Origin: Falciphora oryzae
Lineage: Eukaryota; Ascomycota; Sordariomycetes; Magnaporthales; Magnaporthaceae
NCBI GenBank assembly: GCA_000733355.1
Contig: JNVV01000017.1
Location: 232,934 to 296,933, forward strand
Direction: 5' to 3'
DNA: 64,000 nucleotides
This document shows positions 23,160 to 34,035 of the stretch, in pieces. Under the pieces are notes generated by a model. It had not been told where the DNA came from and made no database searches. It saw only the letters and a program-made list of their open reading frames with translations. Within the stretch, counting starts at the first letter, position 1; each line of letters starts with the position of its first letter. The position numbers and the translations under genes are program-made.

Positions 23160-23910
23160 AGCATCTGAAATAGGAGTCCCCGGAAAGCCATGTCGAGTAG
23201 CTTTGCAGCTCCGTGGCGGCGTGTGGCAGCGAAGGGGTGCGGCGGAGGATGAAGGGGAGCCTAACCAGGCCGAAGGCGCAAACGAGCCCGAGGATGGCGA
23301 AGACGGTGAAGCCGTATGGCGCCTGCTGGAACGCGGCGTTCTCCCGTGGCCGCTCCGTAGCGAGGCCGACCCGCGTGGCGGTTAGCACCAATGCGACGGA
23401 AACGCGGCGGCGGCCATCCAGGCAAATTTGCCGCGAAGGAGGCTACCGTAGTTATTCCTGGCGCGGAGGTACGGGCTAAAGGCTGGGAGGCGGGTGAAGG
23501 TGGACCTTTCCCGTTTGTCGCGGAGCTCCCTGGCCAGCTTCTCCCACATTGCCTATTTGAGGTCAAGTCGTTTCCTTGCGAGGTAGGAGGCGCTTTCGTT
23601 GGGAATAAAAACGTTAGTTTCCGACGATATAAAACAGGGGTATGTGTAAAGGAACCCCAAGGCGATTCGGGGCTGGTCCATTTTGCACGAGACCGGCGGA
23701 GGATCCTGGTACGCACAAGCATCAAAACGCCTTAGGTGGCTCCGCCAAAAGTCCGGATCGAAAAGAAAGCTCGGGACGGGTTTGAGAAAAAGCCTCCCAT
23801 CATTTCCCAGAGGAGGTGCAGGTCTATCCGGTTGGCGATGATGATCTGTTGGCCCAGGCGATTTGAAGGTGTAGCTGCGTGGTTGGATGCCTCGAGCCGG
23901 CGAGCCATAA
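23107..23910 (-). pseudogene. Uncharacterised membrane protein relic
   Basis: Minus-strand coding pieces in three frames: QIIIANRIDLHLLWEMMGGF, then ILRRSRAKWTSPESPWGSFT, then after a shift ARNNYGSLLRGKFAWMAAA, then NAAFQQAPYGFTVFAILGLV. Two hydrophobic spans are visible near the end. The pieces look like a conserved Sordariales orphan membrane protein broken by at least two frameshifts and one stop near 23735. Confidence 0.45.
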
Positions 23911-23938
23911 ATGCGGAAGCATTTCGCCCAGGACTCGG

Positions 23939-24063
23939 ATGCATGTGGATGCATTTGCGGGGTCGCGATATCACAAGAATACGGGTCGGGCGTCGGGATA
24001 GCGCAGCCGCTGTTTGCGTCGCATGGGTTTCCGGCTCGCTATGTCGGTACCCCGCGGGGTGCC
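23939..24063 (+). repeat. Dispersed 125-bp repeat, copy 1
   Basis: Starts ATGCATGTGGATGCAT and matches 38487-38611 in the same orientation over the full 125 bp, with scattered differences. Shared blocks include AATACGGGTCGGGCGTCGGG and GCTGTTTGCGTCGCATGGG. Similarity stops abruptly at both ends. Confidence 0.85.
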
Positions 24064-24645
24064 TTCTCCTGGTACTGCATCCGCAGCACCATCGACAATG
24101 TCGCTGTCGACCTCGAGCGCTGCGACTGGAATCGGGAAGAGGATAACAACGATCAAGACCCCAAGGCTCCCTGGGACAAGGTTCTCAGCACCGTAAGCAA
24201 GACGGCTGATTCCCGCCTGATGACGATGCTAGATTTTGCTAATCTTTTTTGGTTTTGTTTGTTCTCATAGGTATTATGCTGGAAGGCATGGACGCGCTCT
24301 TCTCGAAGCCGATGCACAGTACCATGTGGAACCAGATCGGGGTCGCCTCGTGGTCGAGGAGACGGACGTGGGCGACGGAAGGTCCGTCGCCGACTCGATA
24401 GAAAAGAAGAAGCCCGATGTCGCCCATATTGCATAACGAGGTGCAATTATTATGCAGGCAGGCATCTACCAGACGGCTACAAGTAACAAGATACAGGAAG
24501 AAGGCTCCTTGGGCTTTGAAGGGTACACTCGGCTCGGTACGGAGCACCCGATCTCAAACTAAATGTATCGACCAAAACACATTTGTTATCCACTGATGTT
24601 GTTGATTAATCGGCCCAGCGACCCCTCGACACCGCTTAAAGCATT
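24064..24645. other. Intergenic 3' of the protease, no gene
   Basis: No coding signal beyond short chance frames. Confidence 0.45.
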
Positions 24646-24648
24646 TAC

Positions 24649-26300
24649 CTATTTTCCACTATTGTTGTTGACCAGGCGGTTGGCCGAGCCCTTCGCATCA
24701 CCGACAATATCCTTGATCGACAGCTCGATGAGGCGGGACCGCACCTGGTCGGGGGTGTCCAGGTCCGTTTCAACCGACCGCAGGTAGGCCACCACGCCGG
24801 CGACGACCGGGGTCGCCATGCTCGTGCCGCCCTTGGTAACAACGACCGTGTCCGAAGTTATGCCGGCGGCCACGACGTCCTGGCCCGGGGCGAAGATGTC
24901 GACCTCCGGGCCGTAGTTACTGCCAAAACTGCCCGGTATGGGCGCGGAGCGGTTGCGGGCCGAGTTGGTCATGCCAACCGTAATGCACTCCGGGATTCTC
25001 GCCGGACTGTAGCGGCTGGCGGGCATCTAACATTCGAACACCATTGGTCAGCCCTGCGTATATAGCAGTTCTAGGTCGCAATGGAGCCTCACATCCTCGT
25101 TTCCTGCAGCGCAAACGGGAGTGACTCCCAGGTTGTACGCCGCGACAGTTGCTGCCTCGATGCCGGGGCTGGCGCCGTGGGGGGAGCCTGTGGTTGTTAT
25201 ACGACGTACGCTGTTAGTGACGCCTGATTTATCCTAGCCGCAAGTTTTGAAAATAGACCTTGATATTCTCTGGCGTAAGGAGGATAAAGTGGTTCGGAAA
25301 GGAAAAAAAGAGGAAAAAGAAAAAGTTCTCACCAAGAGACATGCTTAACACGGCCTTTTTCTGGATGCTGCGCGAGACGATATCATTTACAGCCCAGTTC
25401 AGGCCAGTTATAATGCTTGAAGCAGTGCCCTATATATCCGACAATTTTAATAAAGGTTAGCCGAATTAACAAAAGGGGAGAAAGGAGGAGCCACTGGTTA
25501 TTTATGCAGCAGAAGTGATGGTGCATGGGGCGGGGGAGTATGCTCACATAGCCCTGGTCGCTGAAGACCTTTACGTCAACAATCTGCGCCTTTTTGGCCA
25601 CCCCGTAGGTAGCGCCGGTCGCGAGGCCGGCGCAGTGCGTACCGTGCCCCTCCTTATCACCTTCGCTGGGAGCGGGAGGGGTGGTGGACCCGGTCAGGCC
25701 GTTGATGCCGAAGCGCACGCGGCCGCCGAACTCGACGTGGCTGGCACGGATGCCCGTATCCAGCACGTAGACGTGCGACCCCTCGCCCGCCTTGTCGTCG
25801 AAGACGTAGTCCCTGGCCCCGCGCTCCTTGCGCGAGATGTCGCCAAGGTGCCACGGCGCGCCAGCCTGCGTCTGGAGCGCGCGCGGCTCGACGGCGGAGA
25901 CGGCGGGGCCGCTGGTCGTGGGCTCCACCTTAATAACGAAGTCCTGCTCGACACTGACGACGCCGGGGAGCCGCGCGACCTCCTCGGCGGTGGCGTCGTC
26001 GAAATCGCCCACGTACGAGTTAAAGCCGTCGCCGATGCGGAAGACGCGGTCGATGTCGTTACCGCCCGCCGCGCCCTCCCGGGCGTCACGCTTGCGCAGC
26101 GCCATGCGGCGCACGTGCGAATGGTGGGCCGCCACCTGCTCGACCGACGCGCCAGGCTTAAGCAGTACGATGAAGCGGTTGGGCACGGTCAGGGCGGGGT
26201 CGGCGACGCGGCGCACGAGCGAGGACGGCTTATCGGCGACTGGCGCTGCGGACAGCGGGGCCGCGGCGCCGACGAGGCACAGGAGCAGGGTGGACTTCAT
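24649..26300 (-). CDS. Secreted subtilisin-like serine protease (S8, proteinase K type)
   Basis: Four exons (26300-25548, 25429-25333, 25187-25093, 25026-24649) give 440 residues. Introns begin GTGAGC, GTGAGA and GTGAGG. A signal peptide (MKSTLLLCLVGAAAPLSA) is followed by an inhibitor I9 propeptide (RFIVLLKPGASVEQVAAHHS to VVSVEQDFVIK). The catalytic triad is complete: D181 in YVLDTGI, H219 in GHGTHCAG and S384 in GGTSMATPVVAG. The oxyanion Asn is N313 (AAGN). It cleaves proteins outside the cell after the prodomain is removed. The family is used for saprotrophic and host-protein digestion. A TATA-like box lies 91 nt upstream. The third intron was placed to restore the frame into MPASRYSPARIPECITVG, where relatives read 'NIPEAxTVGA'. 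The gene looks fully functional. Confidence 0.93.
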
Positions 26301-26390
26301 GTTTGTGGGCGAGTAGCGAGCGAGCGACTTTTGCGGTGGTGGTGAACGGGCGGAAGAACGTCAACACTTCTTCCGCCCCAAACTCAGCCC

Positions 26391-26400
26391 TTTTTAAATA
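26391..26400 (-). promoter_or_regulatory. TATA-like box of the S8 protease
   Basis: Minus-strand TATTTAAAAA, 91 nt before the ATG at 26300, inside an otherwise GC-rich region. Confidence 0.5.
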
Positions 26401-26619
26401 CCGCGCAATCGGTGCGGTTGCGGGATGGGCCGAACCCGTATCTAAAATCACCTGCCGGATTCAGCAAGCATGGCCCGGGGAGGCATTTTGGTCACTTTCC
26501 TAATCCTGCAACGGCAGGTGGGATCGTAGACGGGCAGGTGGGAAATTTGCGGGGAGGCCAAGCCCGTATGCGCGCCCCGGCGCTCAATCGATGGAACCCC
26601 TTGCCAATTCGGCGGTGCA

Positions 26620-26940
26620 GCCAACTGCTGTGGGTGCTGGTTGAAGTGCGTACAGAGCAGATTGACAGCGGTGCAGCCAATCGGTCGCAGTGACGAATTG
26701 ACACGACCGTGCACGACCAAATTGACAGCGGTGCAGCGGTGCAGCCGATTGTGGGTGCTGGCTGACAGCGGGTCCAGATCACAAACCGTGCAGCAGCGAC
26801 GACGCAGCAGCAGACCTGCAGCGGTGCAGCCGATTGTGACGTGCTGCAGGCGACTGTGGGTCAGCGGCCTGCAAATTGACAGTGGTGCAGCGACCGGTCG
26901 CAGATCCGGATTGATTGCATGCGTGTCAACTCGTGCTGAT
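26620..26940. repeat. GCAGCCGATTGTGGG minisatellite, array 1
   Basis: Irregular array of the modules TTGACAGCGGTGCAGC, CGATTGTGGGTGCTGG and TCGCAGATC, repeated at least five times. The same modules recur at 35070-35530 in the same orientation. No coding potential is inferred. Confidence 0.85.
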
Positions 26941-27319
26941 TGATTGATAACTCGCGCACACATGGCCCAATTCAATTTGTTTCCCAATCGTCGCCAATGC
27001 CGTGTTCCCGGTGGTTAACGCCGCGCCCGGCCCCACCCACCTCGGCCTATTAGGGCCGGCAGGATCTAACAAATGGACCTACCAGCCCCTCAATCTGACG
27101 AGGAGAAACGATAAGGCAAAAAGAGGCGGCGACGACGCGAGCAAGCACTAACCATCGAACCCTATCTGGGCCTCGCCATGGCCAAACCTCTTGGTCGGCG
27201 CCCGGCCCCACACCAGGCCCCACACCGGAGGTCAAAAACTAATCAAGGCTCAACAAACAACTTGCACTTGTGGCCACCGGGAAATTGACAGGCCCGGTGC
27301 ATGAACCGAGCAGGGTCGC

Positions 27320-27700
27320 GGGCGCTGAAGCTCGTACTTAATTGGGGCAGCAGCACTAGGGCCTGGCGAGGCTGCTCGTTGCGCGGCACTGGGTGGTCTG
27401 CAGCCTGCGAGTTGGCGGGCTGAGCAAGGTTCTGAGCGGCCTTTACCTGAACAAGGTGCGGCCCGAAGACTGCTTGAATTGGTGGGGTCAGCACCAGAGG
27501 CCGGCTGGGTTCAACGCTAAACCGAAGCTCTCGTCTGGGCGGCACTGGCCACTTCGGCGGTGGTTTGCGGCCTGCGAGTCGGCGGGCATGGGGGTGCGGC
27601 ACCAAAGGGCCTCGGCTGGGTTCAGCGCTCGTCTGGCGCGGCACTGGCGGTGGTCAAAGCTCGTGCTTGAATTGGAGGGGTTTCGAGACAACAGGGCTCC
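27320..27700. repeat. Degenerate about 150-bp repeat units
   Basis: Modules TGCTTGAATTGG-GGGG, GCGGCACTGG, CTGCGAGTyGGCGGG and GGCyGGGTTCArCGCT recur two to three times (about 27335, 27470 and 27660). They are imperfect direct copies directly upstream of the TPR gene. Confidence 0.6.
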
Positions 27701-27712
27701 GAAAAGCGCGCG

Positions 27713-28681
27713 GTGCTGGAGTGCGGGCACGAGCACGGCGTCCGGCTGCTTAACGACAATAAGGACGACGACGCAGTGACGGTCCTATTGACCGTGTGGG
27801 AACGCAGGAAGTCGCTCGGTGAGGCTTATAACAGTGCTTCGATGGAGACGGCGCTTTACCTCGTCGACGTTTCGGTCAAAACGGATAACACTTCGCGGCT
27901 CGAAACGTTGTACCAATGGATTACCCAGAACGCGACGGATTAGGGAGAGGCGGACCGGCTGTGGGTACGGTACCATTTGGGGTGCGTCCAAGCAGTGTTG
28001 CAAAAGAACGCGGTGGCCGAAAACAACCTGCGCCGGGCGCTCCGCAGGCAGCAGAAGGTGTCCGGCAAAAACGATCCGAACACGCTGCAATACACCCAAA
28101 TATTTGCCGAGGCATTGCGGCGCGCGCAGCGTGGCGAGGACGCGATGGTGCTCGTCAAAAACGCCTGGGAAACAAGGCAACGATGCCCGCACGGCACGCT
28201 ACTGGCGGTGCTGTGCATCGGCCACCCGTGCGGCGACATTCCGTCCGAATCCAACATGCCAAAGGACCTGGCGACGGCCGAGGGGGTGCTGCGGGAGGTG
28301 TGGGATGCCGTGGGCCAGAACCTGTTGACCATGACAGTGTCAGCATCGGAGCTGTCCGCCTCGCAGCTCTCGGGGCTCGTATCGTCGGGCGACTGCTACG
28401 CCCTTGTGCTCATGAAGCGGCAGATGTTTGCTGCGGCCAAGGAGGTTCTGGCGCCCGTGCTGGACTGGAAGCGGTGGGCGCCGCTCAATGTAGACCCGGC
28501 GGGCGCGGAGCACACCAACTACCTGCTTAACAAGGCCGACGAACTTGAGCTCAAGGAGTCAACCGAGAACGGGAAGATCAATTACATCCCGAAGGCGCGC
28601 TACCACCCGCCGAGACTGAGACACCTCCTCGACCGCTGGTTCAGCACCGGCACCGTTGCTGGGTACATTGCGGGTTCGTGA
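27713..28681 (+). pseudogene. TPR-repeat protein with one nonsense codon
   Basis: One frame is open from 27713 to the stop at 28681 except for TAG at 27941-27943. Sequence on both sides is coherent and helical: DAVTVLLTVWERRKSLGEA, YQWITQNATD-stop-GEADRLWVRYHLGCVQAVL, NNLRRALRRQQKVSGKNDPN. These are tetratricopeptide-type units found behind NB-ARC domains in fungal NLRs. The TAG is one C-to-T step from CAG. The true 5' end is not visible: the annotated left end is a GTG within repeats, and no NB-ARC core is present upstream. It is either the truncated sensor tail of a former NLR or a free TPR protein. Confidence 0.5.
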
Positions 28682-28689
28682 ACGAGGGT

Positions 28690-29340
28690 AGCATAGGCGG
28701 CCTGCGTACACGCAACAACGTTGATCGCCCCGGGCGGAGTACTTTGGTAAAAGGTTGAGGCAAGGACAATAATCCTGAAAACCTTGCCCAGAGCGAATCT
28801 CAGGAAAGACGAAAGCCGGTAAGTTGTTTTGGGGGAAGCCTACAACCTTTTATACGTGGGCCTCCCCGACAAGCCCGATAGCCACCACCTGAATCGGTAC
28901 AAGCTACCAAGCGGCTACCTCCACATCCTGTTCGCGGCACTTGGAAATCGAGGCGGCACGAAGTTTTGGGTGGGTGTCGCGTCATATTCGTACCTATCAC
29001 GGGCTGCCACCACCCTTCCCTGCGCCTGGGGTCCACGGGATTCGCCAGAAAGGCTTTCGGAAGAAACAGGGCAGCACATTTGATACACAACGGGAACCTA
29101 ACCTTGTACCGCCGTCGTCGGCAATGATAGGGAGGGCCGGGTCGTACACAGTACACCCGATTTGGAGCTTAAAAATAACTGCTGTGTTATTGATGGCAGC
29201 CATGGCGACGGTCTTTTGTTCGGTTGACGTTTCATAAAATAAAACATACCCGAGCGGGCGCAGCTGGTTGAAGAGAACGAGGAGCGGCGGATAAGAAGCA
29301 CAAGGCCATGCATCAAATGTGCGAGAGGTGATAGCATACC
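28690..29340. other. Spacer with ankyrin-gene debris
   Basis: No supportable gene. Minus-strand frames near 29098-29337 may be further debris of the gene starting at 29876, separated from it by the solo LTR. Confidence 0.35.
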
Positions 29341-29341
29341 T

Positions 29342-29574
29342 TGTTGGTAGGAGTGTTACTCCTGTAGGCTCGGAGATCTCCTAAGAGAAAGAACAAAGAT
29401 CTATAGATCTGGAAAGGTGTCTGTATTGATGCATAATGAAGAAGGAATCTAGTTACAGGAAGGGGATCGAAGATCCCCTTTTGTAGGCTCGTGGGAGCGC
29501 ACGGCCCGTAGGTCTGCTGCTCCACGAGGCGTGGGCCCTTCCTGGATGCACGCGCTAGATCACGTGGATCAACA
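29342..29574 (-). mobile_element. Solo LTR, inverse copy, 5-bp target duplication
   Basis: A 233-bp element, reverse complement of the one at 16833-17063. Blocks such as GAGATCTCCGAGCCTACAGG are retained when read on the minus strand. It is flanked by TACCT on both sides (29337-29341 and 29575-29579), a perfect duplication. Differences from copy 1 are mostly transitions. Confidence 0.92.
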
Positions 29575-29656
29575 TACCTAAAATTAACTGCAAGATGTTT
29601 CCCCACATACCGTGGTCGAGATCAGGCGTCGAGTCCAACCCATTCGCTTCAGTCTC

Positions 29657-29876
29657 TTCACGATCCGCCCCCTCGCCTCCTGATCCAGCGTCGCGCCCCA
29701 GCGGGCCAGTAGGGGTCGAGGACCAGGGCGTCAGGGTCCGCGAGGGCGCCCAGGATGGCGTCGGCGAAGAGCCTGCTAACGAGCCGCAGGCGCACCGCCC
29801 GCGCCACGGTGCGAGCGCCCACGGCGGCGACGAGGATCGCGTGGACCAGCCCGACGGGCAGATCCGGGAGGCCCAT
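29657..29876 (-). pseudogene. N-terminal fragment of an ankyrin-type fungal protein
   Basis: ATG 29876 opens MGLPDLPVGLVHAILVAAV then ARAVRLRLVSRLFADAILGA, an F-box-like N-terminus (LPxELVxxIL...RLRLVSRxFA) seen before ankyrin repeats in Sordariales orphans. The frame ends about 80 bp before the solo LTR; a frameshift near 29690 lets it run toward the LTR. No ankyrin repeats follow, so the gene is truncated, probably by the LTR element's insertion and later decay. Confidence 0.5.
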
Positions 29877-30259
29877 TGCAGCGAACCACCAATGTACCCT
29901 TTTAAGGCTTGGGAGTTTGGGAAGAAGGCGGTTAGCCAGGCAGCCTTATCAGTCCATCTTTTTTCTTTCTTTTTTTTTTTTCCTTGAGAAGGGAGGGCGC
30001 AGTTGTTACACCCCGCTTGTTGCTGAATATGCCTGCCCCTGTCCTGCAGGGAGATAATCGTGGGTTGGGAACAAGCGTATTCAGGTCCGAGGGCACGAAA
30101 ATAGGTAGGCTTCCCGGGGATGTCTTACCCAAGTCAATCAGTGCAATATAGGCATTACTGGTGGCGCGGCCAACTTGGGTGCAGCCGCCCCTTGCATCGT
30201 CATAACCGGACGTTTCTGTCGGGCGCGGGTTGGCTCACTGTCGCGGGTACCTGGTAGTT

Positions 30260-30387
30260 CTGTCTGTTTAGAACCAAACCACAGTGGGTCCAATGGACCA
30301 GGGTGCACTCCCACCCACCCCCCTCGTTTTGCGGTGAAAATCGCGTTTTTTAAGGTGACGGCCTGGCCGGATCAACCAACGCGCGTT
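30260..30387 (+). repeat. Left terminal inverted repeat (128 bp)
   Basis: Begins CTGTCTGTTTAGAACCAAAC and ends AACGCGCGTT. It matches the reverse complement of 33726-33853 at 124 of 128 positions by eye. Confidence 0.95.
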
Positions 30388-30499
30388 GTAAAAGCAGCAA
30401 TACTAGAGTAAAGACCAAAATTAACGCGATTAAAGTAATGAAGCGATTCCCAACTCCGTAACGTACGTTTTTTTTTGCTGATTTTCGGGTCTCGTAGCC

Positions 30500-32224
30500 A
30501 TGCCGGACCCCCGACAAAAGCGTAAGGCGCCCAATAAGGAGGCAAGCGCCTAAAAACCGACGAAACGCTCTACACGGATCCTAAAGCCAACGGACCGGGC
30601 AATTACGCCGAGGATTAAGCTAAAGCTTAAAAGCACGCCGTCGCAAGCCTCCGAAATCGCTGGGCCCGCCGTTCAAGCGCCGGAAACCGAGTCTAAGGTC
30701 GAGGACGCGTTGGCGAAATACTCCAAGGCAGAATTGACGGCCGGATACAAGCTACTTCGCGTTATTGCCCCGCAAATCGTTTCGAGCACTTTTGATTGCG
30801 ATGAAAGGCTTGATAGCGTCAAGTTCAATAGCTTCATTTTTGGCGACGATATCCTTGAGGCGCTGATATAATACGCCAATCGCGAGTTGACGATTAGCTT
30901 GGATTACTATTTCCGCCTTCAACGGAAGGAATCCAGCTCGACTTCCTATCGATCCGCACCTTCGATCGCGCCGTTTATTTTTTTAAATAGGGTGCTCGAC
31001 GATGCAAAGTCAAGCGCCCGCAACCTTTTTGGAAATCACCTATCCACTATGCGGTCAGCAAAAACGATAGCCCCGGCGGCGACCTCGACTGCCCGGAAAA
31101 CGACTACTAATATAATGCGTACAGCGCTAAAGGAAAAGAAGCAATTTGATCCGCTAATTCGGTTATATTACGAGCTTACCGCGAAGTGGTTATGTACGTT
31201 ACCGAAAGGAACTTGCAATAACTTCCGCAATATTTACGCGCCTTTTTTGTACTTTATCGAGCGCGTTGGCCGAGAAGAAGTTTATTACCTTTTTGGCCTA
31301 ATACAAATTTAGCGGTGGGCGGTAGCGATTTAGGCTAGAACTGCATTGCTTAAGCAGCCTTTTGCTAATATCCGGGAAAGCTTTCGGAAAAAGCAGGCCG
31401 AGGTATATAGGAAAGCTTTTGCTAATCCGGAAACGGCCATAAACTATCACCGGCTTTTTGGCGGTGGTAGTAGGTAAAAGATCGGGCCTACTTATAATAA
31501 CGTTATTAACATTAACAACGACGGCATGGCTAAGCCGTTAGGCGAGTTAACCTCGCTGATTTTTAGCCTGGCACGACGAGATCCTCCTGCAAGCGCGCAC
31601 GTAACGTTGGCGCCGGCACCGTTGCACTAAAGTATCGTAAAAAACGTTAATATATTTCGGAACCTGCAACAAACCGTCTCTAGGACCTTGTTGGCGCCAA
31701 CGCTCGTTGCGCCGGCTAGCTACGAGATGAACGAGATCGCTTTATTTTTCCAATCACTTTTAGGTAGATTGCCGGATTTTTTGCTACCTTCCCGCGGGCA
31801 AGTCGCGATTTTGCCGTCGCATTACGGTACCGAATCTGCCTAAGGAAATCAGTACCCTTTTCCTTTTCATCCATCATTTAACGCAATAGTCCCGCCCAAT
31901 ATTTTTGCGGTAAAGCTATTTAACGAGTTTGCGGACGAGTTTGCGCGTATTTACGCTAGCGGGTCGCCTTAGCAATATCGAAAAATCCAAAAAACCGCTT
32001 AACGCCTTTCGAGGCACCTTTTTAACGGATTATTAAGCATTTAAGGTATTCGGGAAATGCCCGACGCACATTTCCTAGCCCTCGGCCTGCCGGCTAATTT
32101 CGTGCGGGCGTTTAAATCGTCGCTTAAAAAGCGCGTTAAAAACGAAGCTTTCCGCCTCGCCCTTAAAGCTAACGGCGACGGCGACGTGAACGAGGCCGTG
32201 CCGGGAGGAGGTTTAAGCCCTTAA
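30500..32224 (+). pseudogene. Unknown second ORF of the transposon
   Basis: Starts MPDPRQKRKAPNKEASA at ATG 30500 and is soon broken by stops. Later coherent pieces are EDALAKYSKAELTAGYKLLR, DERLDSVKFNSFIFGDDILE, LTISLDYYFRLQRKES and QFDPLIRLYYELTAKWLCTL. Beyond 31320 only fragments remain. Many stops are TAA or TAG from CAA/CAG-like codons. The strand and position, opposite to the transposase, suggest an accessory or cargo gene of the element. I do not recognise the family. Confidence 0.45.
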
Positions 32225-32516
32225 TTGTTTTAATATTTAAGCGGAATGCTTACTTACGATTAATTTTCCCCGCAAATCCTCCTACTTAACGCGATCCTAT
32301 CTAAAATCCTTTTATAAATACCAACAACCTCGATAGCTTCCTTCCGCCACCACCTCCCATAACGCGATAAACGATACCCTTTTCGAGCTAAAATCCTACC
32401 GACGACGATAGCCATAGCGACGAGGGCTCGATCCGGTAACAAAATGCAAAACCCGGGCGAAATATATATAAGGAAGGTTTTTAACAATCGCTTGGAGGTC
32501 GGTACGTTAACTTATT

Positions 32517-33674
32517 TCAATGTGCCGCTAAAAAATTTAGCATATTCTTTTTGATATAATTCCATATAATCAACTGCAGCGCCTTTTTCCCAGCCGTTTT
32601 CCATAGCACTTTCGCCTGTTTAAAATGCCCTTTGATCGCTTTTATACAAAATTTTCGAGCGGTTGCGATATCTAATAGGAATTGCTTAAATTCGTCCTTC
32701 GACATTTTTTCGCTTTTTTCGTACTTCCCGCAACGTTTAACAGCCGTTTTTAGGTCCTTAAAAAAAGCTTCGATCGGGTTGTAATTTGGTAAATAAGGTA
32801 GTAAAAACAGCAGCAAAACGCCAGCTTCCCGACAGGCCAACTCGACGCGAGGGTTTTTATACCAAAACGCGTTATTTATAACTAAAATACTTTTGGGGGC
32901 AGGGAATCTATCCATGCGAGGAAGTAGATCCTGTTTCAATTAAAAAACAAACCCATCAGCGTTTGTATAGCCTTCGTATACTAATTCGCAAACGAGACCG
33001 GTAATCGAAATCGCAGGCAAGATATGAAATCGCTTCCTTTTATCGAAAGGGTGCCGTTCGTAAGGAGAAATTCCCCGCGGTGCCCAACCAGTACGCCTCG
33101 CTGCATTTCGTCGATCTAGCCCAAATTTATCGCAAAAAACGAACATTTCGGCAGTAAACGCGCTGATTTTCCTTTCCCAATCAACGCGTAACTTTTTATT
33201 TCGCTAACTAGCTACGTGGTATAGCTTTTTATTGGACCACCTTTGTTCCTTTAGGCGTACCGAAATCGTCGGGATCGAAACGTATACGTGCTTTTCGAGG
33301 GCCAGCCACCATTGCATTTCGTTGAGGAATAAGCAGGGTTTATCCCTAAGCAGGTCCAGCAGCGACTGGCAGTTAAGATTAGCAAACACCTTTAAAAAAC
33401 GACGTCGCGGCGGAGGGCGAGAAAGCGAGAGGCGTACGAGCAGTACCGCGTGAGGTAATTTGACGGCATTCCCAAAAGATTTCCCAGGTGGGAAAGGGTT
33501 GCCAGTGATTTTATACTTGCGTTGATAATTATAAACCCGTCGTTTATTGAGGTCGAGCGCCGCCGCTATACGTTTAGCCGGTACGCAAAGCTCGAGCAGG
33601 ATGCATACGCTGTTTTTTTGCTGGATCGATAGATGTGGCGCCATTATATCGCTTTGCTGACCTCGTGGATTCAA
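32517..33674 (-). pseudogene. Tc1/mariner-like DDE transposase, inactivated
   Basis: Three minus-strand pieces in order: an N-terminal helix-turn-helix part (33674-33204, KNSVCILLELCVPAKRIAAA then FLNEMQWWLALE), a middle part with the first catalytic Asp (33146-32940, MFVFCDKFGLDRRNA; relatives read VFxDE), and a C-terminal part (32939-32517, SILVINNAFW, LLPYLPNYNPIEAFFKDLK). The second catalytic Asp, normally in the 'hhhDNA' motif, is Asn (INN). The final acidic residue in NPIE is kept. Stops and frameshifts separate the pieces. Asp-to-Asn and Glu-to-Lys are G-to-A changes, again RIP-like. Functional relatives cut and paste the element at TA sites. Confidence 0.8.
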
Positions 33675-33725
33675 TCCCGATACCGGTAGGCGCGATTTCG
33701 AGATGCATCCTCGAGCTTTGCTTTA

Positions 33726-33853
33726 AACGCGCGTTGGTTGATCCGGCCAGGCCGTCACCTCAAAAAACGCGATTTTCACCGCAAAACGAGGGGGGTGGGT
33801 GGGAGTGCACCCTGGTCCGTTGGACCCATTGTGGTTTGGTTTTAAACAGACAG
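33726..33853 (-). repeat. Right terminal inverted repeat (128 bp)
   Basis: Reverse complement of the left repeat. The outer end reads ...CAGACAG at 33853. Confidence 0.95.
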
Positions 33854-34035
33854 TTGTTGAAGATGAAAATGAGAGGCCGCCCCACTAAAATTTCCAAGCC
33901 CGCCCAATCAAGCTCAGCGATGGTGGGGGCCAGTTTTCGCAGCCCCGACATTTGGACTTCACACGCCATCTCAGTAGCAACACGCGACGCCTCGACTGTT
34001 TGACTCGGCTCTTTGCGAGGGCATACCACGCAAAG

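Larger units (their letters stand above)
30260..33853. mobile_element. 3.6-kb Tc1/mariner-type DNA transposon with extra ORF
   Basis: Element of 3594 bp bounded by 128-bp inverted repeats that differ at only four positions, all transitions. The interior is strongly AT-rich and full of TAA/TTA against GC-rich flanks, as expected after RIP. The right half carries a DDE transposase on the minus strand; the left half carries a second decayed coding region on the plus strand. Typical fungal Tc1/mariner elements (Fot/Pot) are about 2 kb with one gene, so this is a larger composite form. A clear TA duplication was not found at the ends. Confidence 0.88.

Noticed and set aside
25515..26345. 276-codon plus-strand frame opposite the subtilisin gene
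   Set aside because: Antisense shadow produced by high GC at third positions; the minus strand has the full catalytic triad.
33655..33690. TTCAATCCCGATACC resembling a tRNA B box
   Set aside because: No A box or cloverleaf can be drawn around it; it l lies inside the transposon near the transposase start.
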